Assembly (NCBI RefSeq): GCF_005930355.1
Contig: NZ_VDBO01000004.1
Coordinates: 103,923 to 167,922, forward strand
DNA from: Paenibacillus sinopodophylli
GTDB taxonomy: Bacteria; Bacillota; Bacilli; Paenibacillales; Paenibacillaceae
Direction of reading: 5' to 3'
DNA length: 64,000 nt
The position numbers were made by a program, and so were the translations under genes. Under the pieces are notes generated by a model that was not told the DNA's origin, did not search any database, and saw only the letters and a program-made list of their open reading frames with translations. Shown here piece after piece: positions 53,142 through 61,700 of the stretch (its first letter is position 1; each line of letters opens with the position of its first letter).

Positions 53142-53288
53142 ATGTTATACTGGTTTATTTTAGGATCATTTTTTCTAGGCGGGGGCGTTTATGTCATGAT
53201 GCATGGCGCAAGAATTATAAAGCAGGACGATGCCTTGCAGGACAAGGTGAACTACACCCAAACGGTCAGGAGCCTAAAGAATGACTAA
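53142..53288 (+). CDS. Small single-TM membrane protein upstream of Sco1
   Basis: A 48-residue protein with one membrane helix ('FILGSFFLGGGVYVMMHGA') and a short charged tail. ATG 53142 is chosen because AAGGGAG lies eight bases upstream. It overlaps the Sco1-type gene by eight bases (ATGACTAA), so it is translationally coupled and likely linked to respiratory-enzyme assembly (inference). Family unknown to me. Confidence 0.65.
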   Translation: MLYWFILGSFFLGGGVYVMMHGARIIKQDDALQDKVNYTQTVRSLKND

Positions 53289-53892
53289 CAAAAAGGTCAG
53301 TCCCTACCTGATTACGGTCATCCTTTTGCTTGCAGCAATCATTGCCTATCTCTTCTATTCGTTTCAAAACAACGGCACCAAGATACCCGTAATTAGAGAA
53401 GCACCTGATTTCACCCTGCAGCAGTTAGACGGCTCCGATTTCACACTAAGAGATAATCAAGGTAAAGTCATGCTGATGGAATTCATGTTCACCAGTTGTC
53501 CTGATATTTGTCCAGCCACGACTTACAATATGGTTCTTCTGCAAGACGAATTAAAAAAACAGGGAAGCTTTGGCGAAAGCGTGCAATTTGCAGCCATTAC
53601 CTTCGATCCTAATACGGATACACCTGAAGTTTTTGCAGACTACGCAGAGAAGATGGAAATCGATCAAGCAGGCTGGAAGCTTCTGCGGGGGGACGAGACC
53701 TACATTCATGAGAAAGCAAAAGAATATGGAATTGGAATTCAGAGGCTGGATGATAATCAGTTTGTTCATACGGTAACCTCTCTCATGCTGATTGACGGCA
53801 AGCAACAAATTCGCAAGGTATACCGCATGGGCGAGGAAATGGATAATTCGCTCATTCTGAAAGATATCAACACGCTTTTGAAGGAAAAATAA
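53281..53892 (+). CDS. Sco1/SenC-family copper chaperone / thioredoxin-like protein
   Basis: This 203-residue, membrane-anchored protein (N-terminal helix 'ITVILLLAAIIAYLFY') has a thioredoxin fold. The copper-binding CxxxC is 'TSCPDICPATTYN' (Cys73 and Cys77) and the third ligand is His163 in 'QFVHTVTS'. It helps insert copper into the CuA site of cytochrome c oxidase. It precedes a membrane-anchored cytochrome c, supporting a respiratory role. Confidence 0.92.
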   Translation: MTNKKVSPYLITVILLLAAIIAYLFYSFQNNGTKIPVIREAPDFTLQQLDGSDFTLRDNQGKVMLMEFMFTSCPDICPATTYNMVLLQDELKKQGSFGESVQFAAITFDPNTDTPEVFADYAEKMEIDQAGWKLLRGDETYIHEKAKEYGIGIQRLDDNQFVHTVTSLMLIDGKQQIRKVYRMGEEMDNSLILKDINTLLKEK

Positions 53893-53941
53893 CTCGTTAG
53901 AATGAGAGCATTACATTATCTGGAGGATGGGAGGAGTTACG

Positions 53942-54304
53942 TTGCAAAAGTGGATCATGTCTGCCTTTGTGGGATTTGCCGGATTGCTGACCGTCTTTCT
54001 TCTCCTGTTCAACCTTCCTGCAAAGGAAGAAGTGGCTGAAGAAAACAACGCTGTAACTATTCCAGACATGCCAGTTGATACAGCTGCAGCCGAGACTATT
54101 TATAAAAGCAGCTGCTTGCCTTGTCATGGTGATCAGTTTCAAGGTGCAATGGGGCCAGCGCTTGACAAGGTAGGCGCTACGATGAGCAAAGAAAAAATAT
54201 ATAAGCAAATTGTACAAGGCGGAGGCGGTATGCCCGGCTATAAGGATCGGTTATCCGAGAAGGAAATCGTTAACTTAACCAATTGGCTAGCATCGTTTCA
54301 ATAA
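53942..54304 (+). CDS. Membrane-anchored small cytochrome c
   Basis: A 120-residue class I cytochrome c: N-terminal uncleaved-type membrane helix ('FVGFAGLLTVFLLLF'), acidic linker, heme motif 'SSCLPCHGDQFQG' (Cys58, Cys61, His62) and axial Met in 'GGGMPGYKDRL'. A TTG start at 53942 is chosen: GGAGGAG is about six bases upstream, whereas ATG 53927 abuts a ribosome-like site with no spacing. It resembles Bacillus CccA/c-550. It probably shuttles electrons to the oxidase that the adjacent Sco1 helps assemble. Confidence 0.88.
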   Translation: MQKWIMSAFVGFAGLLTVFLLLFNLPAKEEVAEENNAVTIPDMPVDTAAAETIYKSSCLPCHGDQFQGAMGPALDKVGATMSKEKIYKQIVQGGGGMPGYKDRLSEKEIVNLTNWLASFQ

Positions 54305-54335
54305 CGTTTATTTTCTATACGTTCACACTAAAAAT

Positions 54336-54381
54336 GACTCACAAGAAAGGTACTTTCAAAAAGTGCCTCCTCCTGTGAGTC
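54336..54381 (+). terminator. Terminator after the cytochrome c gene
   Basis: GACTCACA and TGTGAGTC form the stem base, with AAGGTACTT/AAGTGCCT pairing above; TCTATTTATTTG follows. Confidence 0.75.
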
Positions 54382-54510
54382 TATTTATTTGTTCAACGGT
54401 TCGTTACAATTTAACGGTTTTTTAGCTACATTGAGCCATATTCCTTCATGACTTTAAAGGGCATACTTATCCAATATCCTACTTTCGAATTTGGATGGAG
54501 GGCTGGAGCC

Positions 54511-55248
54511 TTGAAACAAAAGAAAAATATAATTCTCATCATCAGCCAGGAAAAGCATACCTACAATCATTTAAAAGCACATTTTCTCAAAGAAGGCTAT
54601 CTTACAGATACAACCTTTAACGTAAATCATGCCATGCTTAATTTAACTCATAATCATTACGGTCTAATCATCATCGATCATTCAACGACCGGCTTGACTA
54701 ATATTCAAATCTGCTCGGTCATCAGAAAAAGATTAAAAACACCCATTATGCTAATTACAGAAAATGGGAAGGAATTGCAACGTTTAGCTGCCTTTGAAGC
54801 AGGCGCTGACGACTGCGTAGAGAAGCCTGTATCCTATACCGAGATGGTCTTACGTGCCAAAGCTATTATCAGGAGGACAACCGATCAGGTCATACAATCG
54901 GCTAGCAGAACGAGTTTTCCAGCCATCAAGTTAACGCATCTCATGATTAATCCTTCTGCTCATCGTATTTTGGTTGATGGCACAGCTATCCACTTTTCCC
55001 TCAAAGAATTTGATCTACTGTATTATCTTGTGCTTAATGCCGAAATGGTCCATACACGCCCTCATCTGCTCAGTGTTGTCTGGAGAGAGTCGGATGTAAA
55101 TGATTATCGAACGGTGGATACACATATCAAGCGCATTCGGGAGAAGCTATCCGCAATTTCTCCAGCTGTAGGAGGTATGATAAAAACAGTACGCGGAGTA
55201 GGTTATCTATTCAGCGAAGGCAATCAAAGTATCCTTGAGGCGAAATAA
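54511..55248 (+). CDS. OmpR-type regulator with degenerate receiver domain
   Basis: A 245-residue protein: N-terminal receiver, C-terminal winged-helix ('HFSLKEFDLLYYLVLNAEM', 'VDTHIKRIREKLS', 'IKTVRGVGYLF'). The receiver lacks the acidic pair (ILIISQE in place of ILVVDDE); the acceptor-like Asp ('LIIIDHS') and Lys ('VEKPVS') remain, so phosphorylation is doubtful. TTG 54511 with GGAGG nine bases upstream is preferred to an ATG at 54448. No kinase gene is paired with it. Confidence 0.82.
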   Translation: MKQKKNIILIISQEKHTYNHLKAHFLKEGYLTDTTFNVNHAMLNLTHNHYGLIIIDHSTTGLTNIQICSVIRKRLKTPIMLITENGKELQRLAAFEAGADDCVEKPVSYTEMVLRAKAIIRRTTDQVIQSASRTSFPAIKLTHLMINPSAHRILVDGTAIHFSLKEFDLLYYLVLNAEMVHTRPHLLSVVWRESDVNDYRTVDTHIKRIREKLSAISPAVGGMIKTVRGVGYLFSEGNQSILEAK

Positions 55249-55300
55249 AGAGCGGAAAAAAGAACGGCACCCAAACATGATAAAAGGATACCGCTCTTTT
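55247..55300. terminator. Bidirectional terminator between regulator and cytochrome c
   Basis: AAAGAGCGG (starting inside the regulator's stop codon) pairs with CCGCTCTTT, with TTTT following on the plus strand. It serves two convergent genes. Confidence 0.7.
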
Positions 55301-55305
55301 CCTGA

Positions 55306-55656
55306 TCATTTAAGCTCTGACATCCATTTAGAAACTAGCTGAATGTCCTCTGCAGGTATGTTGTTCTCAAACCTTGGCATTCCCTTTCGTCCATTCGTAA
55401 CAATCTCCAAAATTTCATTTTCCGTTAACCTGCTTCCGATGTTTTGCAGGCTTGGCCCCCTTCTGCCTTGCAGATCAGTACCGTGACAAGACATGCATTT
55501 TTTCTTATAGATGATCTCAGCTTCACTGCTTTGGACACTTTGTCCTTCATTCCTATCATTTTGCGTTCGATCAGTTGTTGTCGTATTTCCACAAGCCGTT
55601 ACTAATATTGCTCCAATAATGACACTTATTACTGAGCCATACTTGAGCCTGCTCAT
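55306..55656 (-). CDS. Lipoprotein cytochrome c
   Basis: A 116-residue cytochrome anchored by a lipid: signal with lipobox 'ILVTACGN' (Cys22), a flexible Thr/Asn/Ser-rich linker, heme motif 'KKCMSCHGTDLQG' and axial Met in 'RKGMPRFENN'. It is similar in layout to Bacillus CccB/c-551. The longer frame is rejected because AAAGGGG lies ten bases before ATG 55656. It lies between two unusual response regulators and probably works in the same redox pathway. Confidence 0.9.
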   Translation of the reverse strand: MSRLKYGSVISVIIGAILVTACGNTTTTDRTQNDRNEGQSVQSSEAEIIYKKKCMSCHGTDLQGRRGPSLQNIGSRLTENEILEIVTNGRKGMPRFENNIPAEDIQLVSKWMSELK

Positions 55657-55745
55657 TATATAAATACCCCTTTCAAATTGAATATAGATTCTATCATATC
55701 CAATCGTATTAACGACGAAATGCAAGGAACGGAGGGACTGACCCC

Positions 55746-56471
55746 ATGAAATCAAACAAAAAAATACTCATAATGGAAAGTGATGATCACACGCGAGACA
55801 TTATGCAACTATATATAACATTAGAAGGCTGGAGCTTGGACATAGCCTCTGATTGGGATGAGGTTCTCATTAAAACAGGTATATCGAAATATGATCTGCT
55901 TATTATAGATGCCCCTCGTTTTCTTGAGAGTCTAGAAGGTAATGTTGTACCCGTGAAAAGCTTTCTTGCAACCCCTCTTATCTTGTTGTATCCGACCGAA
56001 CAACAAGAACCTATCCTGAAAGGCTTTCGATTAGGAGCTGATGATTGTCTAGCAAAACCATTCACTCCAGTAGAGTTGATTTGCAGAATACGTGCCATTA
56101 TGCGTCGGAAATCTCCTTCATCCTATTTTGATATGACTATGAAAAACTTATACCCCTATAAACAAAGTCAAATTCATGTGAATTCCGCTATTTCTCAAGT
56201 GCAAGTAGGAGACCAAGTCATACCGTTTACCAAGCGAGAGTTCAGCTTGATTAGTTATATGTATAGCCATATGAACAAGTTTATAAGTCGTTCTGAGCTT
56301 CTAGAGCAAGTTTGGGGCAATAACAAAGTTAGCTATGAACGCACTGTAGATGCTTATATAAAACGTGTCCGCTATAAAATGCAGAATCGCGCGGAAGACT
56401 CATTTTCTCTAATACAGACTGTCAGGGGCTCTGGTTATTGCTTACTAGCTCCCTTCACAGCTTTGCATTAA
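55746..56471 (+). CDS. OmpR-type regulator with atypical receiver domain
   Basis: A 241-residue winged-helix regulator: receiver 'KILIMESDDHTRDIMQLY' (acidic pair altered), 'LLIIDAPRF' with the likely acceptor Asp, 'LAKPFTPVELI' with the conserved Lys, then a DNA-binding domain ('PFTKREFSLISYMYSHMNKFISRSELLEQVWG', 'VDAYIKRVRYKM'). GGAGGG lies nine bases before the ATG. It is divergent from the lipoprotein cytochrome c gene and has no partner kinase. Confidence 0.85.
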   Translation: MKSNKKILIMESDDHTRDIMQLYITLEGWSLDIASDWDEVLIKTGISKYDLLIIDAPRFLESLEGNVVPVKSFLATPLILLYPTEQQEPILKGFRLGADDCLAKPFTPVELICRIRAIMRRKSPSSYFDMTMKNLYPYKQSQIHVNSAISQVQVGDQVIPFTKREFSLISYMYSHMNKFISRSELLEQVWGNNKVSYERTVDAYIKRVRYKMQNRAEDSFSLIQTVRGSGYCLLAPFTALH

Positions 56472-56478
56472 CAAATTA

Positions 56479-56520
56479 GAACAGCCCGGCCTTATATTTT
56501 GAATAAGACTGGGCTGTTTT
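56479..56520. terminator. Bidirectional terminator
   Basis: AACAGCCC-G-CTTAT pairs with ATAAG-C-GGGCTGTT and is followed by TTTTC on the plus strand. It separates the convergent regulator genes. Confidence 0.85.
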
Positions 56521-56523
56521 CAT

Positions 56524-57174
56524 CTACAAATGATGCAAACCACGTTCATATACGTATCTCGCTAATTGCACACGGTTTTCCAACTGAAGCTTTTGCAATA
56601 TATTTTTCAAATGATTTTTGACTGTATGCTCGGAAATCGTTAAATGTGTGGCAATGTCTCTGTTCAACATTCCCTTCGCTACTAACAGTAAGATCTCTCT
56701 TTCTCTATTAGTTAGAGGCGATTCCTCTTGCCGTTGTATTTTATCTTTTGAGAATTCACTTAATATCCGTTGAGCTAGTTCCTGCGACATAGGAGCCTCA
56801 TCGAAAGCAATTGCTCTTAAGTATTCCAGCCAAGCACTCGGATTCAAATTTTTAAGAAGGTAGCCCTGTGCCCCCTTCTTTAATGCCTCGAACAGATAGC
56901 TAATATTGTCAGATACGGTAACAATTACAATTTTTACATAAGGAAATTTGGACTTGATTTCTTTTGTAGCATCGAGACCTCCCATCTTCTTCATGTTAAT
57001 ATCCATTAATATCATATCTGGCATGAGTTGCTCCGTCCATTCAATCGCTTCTTCACCATCCTGCGCTTCGCCTACAACTTCAAAAAGGGAATCCCCTCCG
57101 AGTATATCTTTCATTCCTTCTCTAGCATGTGGATGATCATCTACGATAAGAACGCGTATTTGCTGGTAAGTCAT
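56524..57174 (-). CDS. NarL/LuxR-type response regulator
   Basis: A 216-residue regulator: canonical receiver ('VLIVDDHPHAREGM', phospho-acceptor Asp58 in 'MILMDINM', Lys in 'YLLKNLN') and LuxR-type DNA-binding domain ('LTNREREILLLVAKGMLNRDIATHLTISEHTVKNHL'). Its ATG immediately follows the kinase stop codon (TAGATG), so the pair is coupled. It probably regulates respiration or redox genes nearby (inference). Confidence 0.92.
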   Translation of the reverse strand: MTYQQIRVLIVDDHPHAREGMKDILGGDSLFEVVGEAQDGEEAIEWTEQLMPDMILMDINMKKMGGLDATKEIKSKFPYVKIVIVTVSDNISYLFEALKKGAQGYLLKNLNPSAWLEYLRAIAFDEAPMSQELAQRILSEFSKDKIQRQEESPLTNREREILLLVAKGMLNRDIATHLTISEHTVKNHLKNILQKLQLENRVQLARYVYERGLHHL

Positions 57175-58005
57175 CTATGCTGCACTCGCCTTCCTATTTA
57201 TCAATTCGAGTATCGTTCTTCCTGATTCTCGTCTGATTTGCAATTCCCAATCTAGTTCTAATGCCCTTTTCTTTAGAAACTTCAATCCATAACTGCCTTC
57301 CTTAAGAAACGGTTCACAGATAAAACCTGATCCATTGTCAGAAATATGACACGTCCAGCCCCAATCTTTTGTTTTTAATCTAATCCGAATATGATTAGCT
57401 TCATGAGCATGCTTTCGAATATTATAGAGTCCTTCTCTAAGGAACTCGTACAAACCTATCTTTTCTTTGGCTGTTAAATGTAGCTCTTCTATTGGCCATT
57501 CATATTCGATTCTAACATTTGAATCGAGTTCTAACTCATCAATAAAATCGCTAATCGAACTTCTCCATGGTGAAGCTACAACTTCAGGCGGATATTTCAA
57601 ATGAGATATAGACTGGCGCACATATTCATTGACTTCTAATACTGTTTTTTTAACAGATGTCAGTTTCTCATCTTGTCCGTCGGTTCGATTAAGCTGCTCC
57701 AATTGAACAGAAACCAAAAATAAGGATTGAGCAATGCCATCATGCAGCTCTTTCGCCAAATTTTCACGTTCTTGCAGCACCAATTGTACGACCCTTGATT
57801 GCTGAAGCTCTTCCTGAACATTTTCTAAAATTGCAAAAAGTCGTGTAATAAGCAGCAAGGTAACAATAAATACAATTAACGGTGATAGCCAATTTCCTGC
57901 GTCCATAGAAATGTAGGGTAGTAAATACTCATGTCTTACATACTCCCAGATCCAAATGGTTAGCGTTGGTATGATTAAAATTAACCATTTAATTTGTTTA
58001 TACAG
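57175..58005 (-). CDS. Sensor histidine kinase (HisKA_3), probable CTG start
   Basis: The kinase has 'ERENLAKELHDGIAQSLFLV' (phospho-His), an N-box 'FLREGLYNIRKHAHEA' and 'ISDNGSGFIC'. An ATG at 57906 has no ribosome site and would remove the first membrane helix. In the same frame upstream lies 'IKWLILIIPTLTIWIWEYVR', a good transmembrane segment. It begins at a CTG (58005-58003) with GGAGG nine bases before it and a stop codon only two codons upstream. I therefore extend the gene to the CTG (276 residues, two TM segments). A one-base frameshift near the start is the alternative. There is no extracellular sensor domain; the signal may be sensed in the membrane. Confidence 0.75.
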   Translation of the reverse strand: MYKQIKWLILIIPTLTIWIWEYVRHEYLLPYISMDAGNWLSPLIVFIVTLLLITRLFAILENVQEELQQSRVVQLVLQERENLAKELHDGIAQSLFLVSVQLEQLNRTDGQDEKLTSVKKTVLEVNEYVRQSISHLKYPPEVVASPWRSSISDFIDELELDSNVRIEYEWPIEELHLTAKEKIGLYEFLREGLYNIRKHAHEANHIRIRLKTKDWGWTCHISDNGSGFICEPFLKEGSYGLKFLKKRALELDWELQIRRESGRTILELINRKASAA

Positions 58006-58218
58006 CGCTCAAATCCTCCTTTGAAAATATATTAAAAATTTTAAGCTTACGTCTATTTTCGCTTATCTCTACTTCCTTAAACATGACTCTTTAGAGCTAA
58101 TTGCCAAAAATAATTCCTTACTTTGTAACAATGTCATAAGCATATAGCTACATCGAGTCATTCTCTCTTCTATCGTCGATGTTCATAATATGAAAGAGAA
58201 AGAGGTGAACGAATACAG

Positions 58219-58914
58219 GTGTCAGATTTTGCTCTTGAGCTTCAACAAGTATGTGCGGGCTATGGTGAGAACCCCGTCATTAATCAACTGAACTTCAAAG
58301 CGGCAAGAGGAGAGTTTATAGCCATAATCGGCTCCAACGGCGCAGGTAAATCAACCTTATTTCGAATGATCCTTGGCCTTCTTCCTCTATCGGCGGGAAA
58401 GATTATCATTCAATCGCACCAAATGGATAGCAAGAAAGATTTCGACTTTATTCGAACTAAAATAGGATTTGTTCCTCAAGGCGTTCAGGGAGGAAATTTA
58501 CCTATTACGGTTCTTGAATCCGTTATGCTTGGAAACTGGGGAGCTTCATTCTCTTATTGGAGACGTCCAACTGCTGAAGATAAAGAGAAGGCTGCTAAGT
58601 GGTTAGAGTATGTCGGATTAACGAACTTAGCGAGCAAAGATTGTAGACGGTTATCCGGTGGGCAGAGACAAAGAATGAATATCGCGCGGGCATTAATCAG
58701 GGAACCAGATATTTTATTGCTTGATGAACCGATTACTCATCTGGATAAACATTCACAAGAGATCCTTTATTCCCTCCTTGCAGCGTGCAGACAGCAAATA
58801 CCGCATCTGCTTATACTCATGATTACTCATCAGCTAGAAGAAGCCGCTCCATTAACCGACCGCATCTATCTGATGGAAAAAGGACAATTAATCGAGGTTG
58901 GTGAAGCACCTTGA
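58219..58914 (+). CDS. Metal ABC transporter ATPase (ZnuC/MntB-type)
   Basis: A 231-residue ATPase: Walker A 'GSNGAGKST', signature 'LSGGQRQRMNIARAL', Walker B 'ILLLDEPITHLD' and switch His in 'MITHQLEEAAPL'. The start is GTG with AGAGGTG about ten bases upstream. It overlaps the permease gene by four bases (TTGA). Family and neighbours indicate Zn(II) or Mn(II) import. No clear Zur or MntR box was found upstream. Confidence 0.9.
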   Translation: MSDFALELQQVCAGYGENPVINQLNFKAARGEFIAIIGSNGAGKSTLFRMILGLLPLSAGKIIIQSHQMDSKKDFDFIRTKIGFVPQGVQGGNLPITVLESVMLGNWGASFSYWRRPTAEDKEKAAKWLEYVGLTNLASKDCRRLSGGQRQRMNIARALIREPDILLLDEPITHLDKHSQEILYSLLAACRQQIPHLLILMITHQLEEAAPLTDRIYLMEKGQLIEVGEAP

Positions 58915-59714
58915 CCTTGCTCGACTATTTGCAAATTCCATTGTTCCAGCGGGCATTATTGGCATGTGCTATCGCAGGCAGCTGTTTGTCCCTTATCGGT
59001 ATTGTGGTCATTCAGTTCCAACTTACGGTCGTAAGATTTGCGCTTATGCACCTTTCACTACTAGGAGGCGCTTTGGGCATACTTATCGGAACCAAGCCCA
59101 TGTGGGGAGCTATGATCGCCATCGTAATTGGTTCACTTCTATTCGGCCCACTATCTTCCAAGATCAATCTGGAACCCGCCATTACAGGCGCTTTCTTAAT
59201 GACAGGCTCACTTGCTGCTGCTTTAATGCTCTTTCATGTTGGCGGAGTCCCTGCTATGGAAGTCTTTGGGCTGTTTGCCGGCAGTATTCTTACGCTTACC
59301 GCATTAGATTTTTGGCTATTAGGTATTGTAAGTTTAATTATCGTTTCTTTATTTACGCTTTGTTATAGGGAAATTCAATTGGTTCTGCATGACGCAGATC
59401 AAGCTCAGTGGCTTGGTGTTCCCGTATCAACCATTCGCAACTCGCTTCTATTTCTAACTGGCATTGCCATCGGAATTTCCATGAAGCTGGTTGGCGCCCT
59501 GCTAATTGACGCCCTGCTACTATTACCAGCAATGGCTGCAACCAGGATCGCTAAAACCTATAAACAGCTTCTTGTATTCTCTGTTCTATTTGGTTTAATC
59601 TGTGCAGTTGGAGGATTCATACTCTCCTTACTGCTAAACTTGCCAACCGGTGCAACGATTACAATGTTTGGCGTGCTGCTTTTAGGCATTTGCTATTTGC
59701 TAAAAAGAAAATAA
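58911..59714 (+). CDS. Metal ABC transporter permease (ABC-3 family, ZnuB-like)
   Basis: A 267-residue membrane protein with eight hydrophobic segments: 'QFQLTVVRFALMHLSLLGGALGI' and 'IGISMKLVGALLIDALLLLPAMAA' are the ABC-3 hallmarks. It starts with TTG overlapping the ATPase stop. It forms the importer with the ATPase upstream and the binding protein downstream. Confidence 0.92.
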   Translation: MTLLDYLQIPLFQRALLACAIAGSCLSLIGIVVIQFQLTVVRFALMHLSLLGGALGILIGTKPMWGAMIAIVIGSLLFGPLSSKINLEPAITGAFLMTGSLAAALMLFHVGGVPAMEVFGLFAGSILTLTALDFWLLGIVSLIIVSLFTLCYREIQLVLHDADQAQWLGVPVSTIRNSLLFLTGIAIGISMKLVGALLIDALLLLPAMAATRIAKTYKQLLVFSVLFGLICAVGGFILSLLLNLPTGATITMFGVLLLGICYLLKRK

Positions 59715-59735
59715 ATCATGCTGGAGGAATAATAA

Positions 59736-60554
59736 ATGAAACCGCGTAATTGGAAATCTAAATTAGCTGCTCCTTTACTTACTCTGTTAACAGGTGCTGT
59801 TATTATGTCGGGCTGCTCTACTACTGCAAGTGAGGAGAACACAGGAAATGAACACAATCACAATGGAGCAACAACGCATAGTATTGTAGCCTCAACAAGC
59901 TGGAGCGCTCTAATTGCCAGAACAGCAGGACTTGATAATATCACTATTCTTGCTCCTGTTGATATGAAGCATCCAAATGAATACGACTTCAAACCGAGTG
60001 ACATTGAGAAAGTGAATAATGCTGATATGGTCGTTTACTCGGAATATGAACCCTTTATGAAAAAAATTCTTGAATCTGCTGAAGTTCCAGAAACAGATCG
60101 GTTTGCAGTCGTAACAGAAAATACCCCCGAAGCACTGAATACACAAATCAGCAATTTAGCTGAACAAATGGGAACTACCGATATAGCGAGCAAAGCTCTT
60201 GAGGAAATAGATAGCAAATTTGAAGCCGTCTTGGCCGAGACAGCCAAGCTGGACGTTGCTGCCAAACGTGTAGTCGCTCAGGCTTATATGGTGCCAGTAG
60301 CCAAGGCAATGGGCTATGAGGTTGTTGGAGAATTCGGACCGGCAGAAGTAACACCTACACAAGCAGCAGAATTGGCTGCCTTAAAGCCTGCCCTTGTCAT
60401 TGACAATCTTCATTTTCCTCAAGGAGCAGAAATCGCCAAACTAGCGGATAGCAAGCTTGTTGAAATTCGAAATTATCCAGAAACAGAAACTCAAACATTA
60501 ACAGAGCTTATTGGGCAAAATGCTGGAAAATTGGGACTGACGTTAGGCCAATAG
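59736..60554 (+). CDS. TroA/ZnuA-type metal-binding lipoprotein with altered site
   Basis: A 272-residue cluster 9 binding protein: lipobox 'AVIMSGCS', then a His-rich tether (res. 39-48, 'EHNHNGATTH'). The first ligand His79 is kept ('DMKHPNEYDFKPSDI'), but the usual second His is Gln in 'VVAQAYMVPVAKAMG', and the last ligand region reads 'LVIDNLHFPQG'. The metal site is therefore unusual for zinc or manganese. GGAGG lies nine bases before the ATG. It is the last gene of the operon. Confidence 0.87.
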   Translation: MKPRNWKSKLAAPLLTLLTGAVIMSGCSTTASEENTGNEHNHNGATTHSIVASTSWSALIARTAGLDNITILAPVDMKHPNEYDFKPSDIEKVNNADMVVYSEYEPFMKKILESAEVPETDRFAVVTENTPEALNTQISNLAEQMGTTDIASKALEEIDSKFEAVLAETAKLDVAAKRVVAQAYMVPVAKAMGYEVVGEFGPAEVTPTQAAELAALKPALVIDNLHFPQGAEIAKLADSKLVEIRNYPETETQTLTELIGQNAGKLGLTLGQ

Positions 60555-60636
60555 TTTAGGTGACAAGAAGTACTGTCCTAATCGCGGTTCTACCACTTTA
60601 GAAACATCTCACAAAAAGATAATTCTTCGACAATCA

Positions 60637-60688
60637 AGAAATGGTGATGCTAGGAGTATTACTCCTGCACCACCATTTCTTTTTTTTA
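60637..60688 (+). terminator. Terminator of the metal ABC operon
   Basis: AGAAATGGTG pairs with CACCATTTCT (inner GGAGT/ACTCC stem) followed by eight T. The rest of 60555-60856 has no gene. Confidence 0.88.
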
Positions 60689-60856
60689 TACATTAGGTCC
60701 AACTTGAATACGAGCTTTGAGAATGAACACGGCAGCTATTCATGTAACAAATCATAGTATTTCTTAAACCATTAGTACTCCTCAAATAAACAACGTTAAC
60801 CAACGCTTAGAGCAGTTCTTTATATGTTTATAAGGCTCTACTTTCGTAGCTCCGGT

Positions 60857-61135
60857 TTAAAGATTTATAGGATTTAAATTGCTCCACGCTAAATAAACAC
60901 ATATAGCTGTTACTACGAAAAAAGCGCCAGATACCTTTCTATTTCTACGCATTTTTATCCCATATGAGCCGAAAAAGATTGCTGCTGCTAATTTAGAAAG
61001 GCTTTGGTAATAACTAATATTCGAGAAGTTTGAGCTGCTAAATACAATTGAAAGAAGCAAACTCGATATAATAAGTGATTTAAACCACAATGGTTCGCTT
61101 AAGAATTGTCTATAAATCGTTTTAATAGGCTGCAT
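60857..61135 (-). CDS. Small three-TM membrane protein
   Basis: A 92-residue protein with three hydrophobic segments ('LWFKSLIISSLLLSIVF', 'KLAAAIFFGSYGI', 'GAFFVVTAICVYLAW') and a basic turn 'KMRRNRK'. ATG 61135 with AAAGGAT ten bases upstream is preferred. I recognise no family and there is no operon partner. Confidence 0.55.
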   Translation of the reverse strand: MQPIKTIYRQFLSEPLWFKSLIISSLLLSIVFSSSNFSNISYYQSLSKLAAAIFFGSYGIKMRRNRKVSGAFFVVTAICVYLAWSNLNPINL

Positions 61136-61562
61136 GTCAAATTGCATCCTTTCTCATTCAATATGGATTTTCTATTTCTATCGACTCATTACGATTCTGC
61201 TCAGCTATAGCAGCTTTACTAATGGAAAGAGACAGTTCATGATTACATATGAATCGTTCAAACATCATAATTCGGCATTTTCCTTCGCACATTCATTTAT
61301 AAGAGAAAAAAAGAAAACCTTCCGTAAATACAGGCTTTCTGCATACTCGCGGGGTCATATAAATGACAAATCATCTTATTTCTTGTGACATAAGTACGTA
61401 TAACTTATGAATATAGTAGGTATTACCCACTCACATCCATTTAGATTTTCAAAACGAAAAAAGAGTCTTACAACAAGTCTCAATTATAATAATCATTTAT
61501 TTCAAAATTTTTCACGGTTATATTCAAGTCGACGCTTATTAACCTACCCACCATAAAAAATT
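61136..61562. other. AT-rich intergenic stretch
   Basis: No gene with a ribosome site or family similarity is seen. An 84-codon frame at 61134-61388 begins on the opposite strand over the small membrane protein's start and looks fortuitous. Confidence 0.4.
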
Positions 61563-61612
61563 GAAAAGCCCTTGATTCATATGCAACTTTACTGAATCAA
61601 GGGCCTTATTTT
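61563..61612 (-). terminator. Terminator of the NatAB-like operon
   Basis: GCCCTTGATTC pairs with GAATCAAGGGC around a 16-base loop. On the minus strand TTTTCAATTTTTT follows. Confidence 0.8.
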
Positions 61613-61700
61613 GTCTCATACATGTATTCTAAAAAGTCTCAATTATCGATTACATTTGTCTCATTTATTATTGTTACTCACACCAGCTTCCCTCAAACCA

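Noticed and set aside
58080-58218. Zur or MntR operator upstream of the metal ABC operon
   Set aside because: No palindrome resembling either consensus could be identified by eye.
61134-61388. 84-codon plus-strand frame
   Set aside because: It begins opposite the start of the small membrane protein gene, without a ribosome site; composition is typical of AT-rich spacer.
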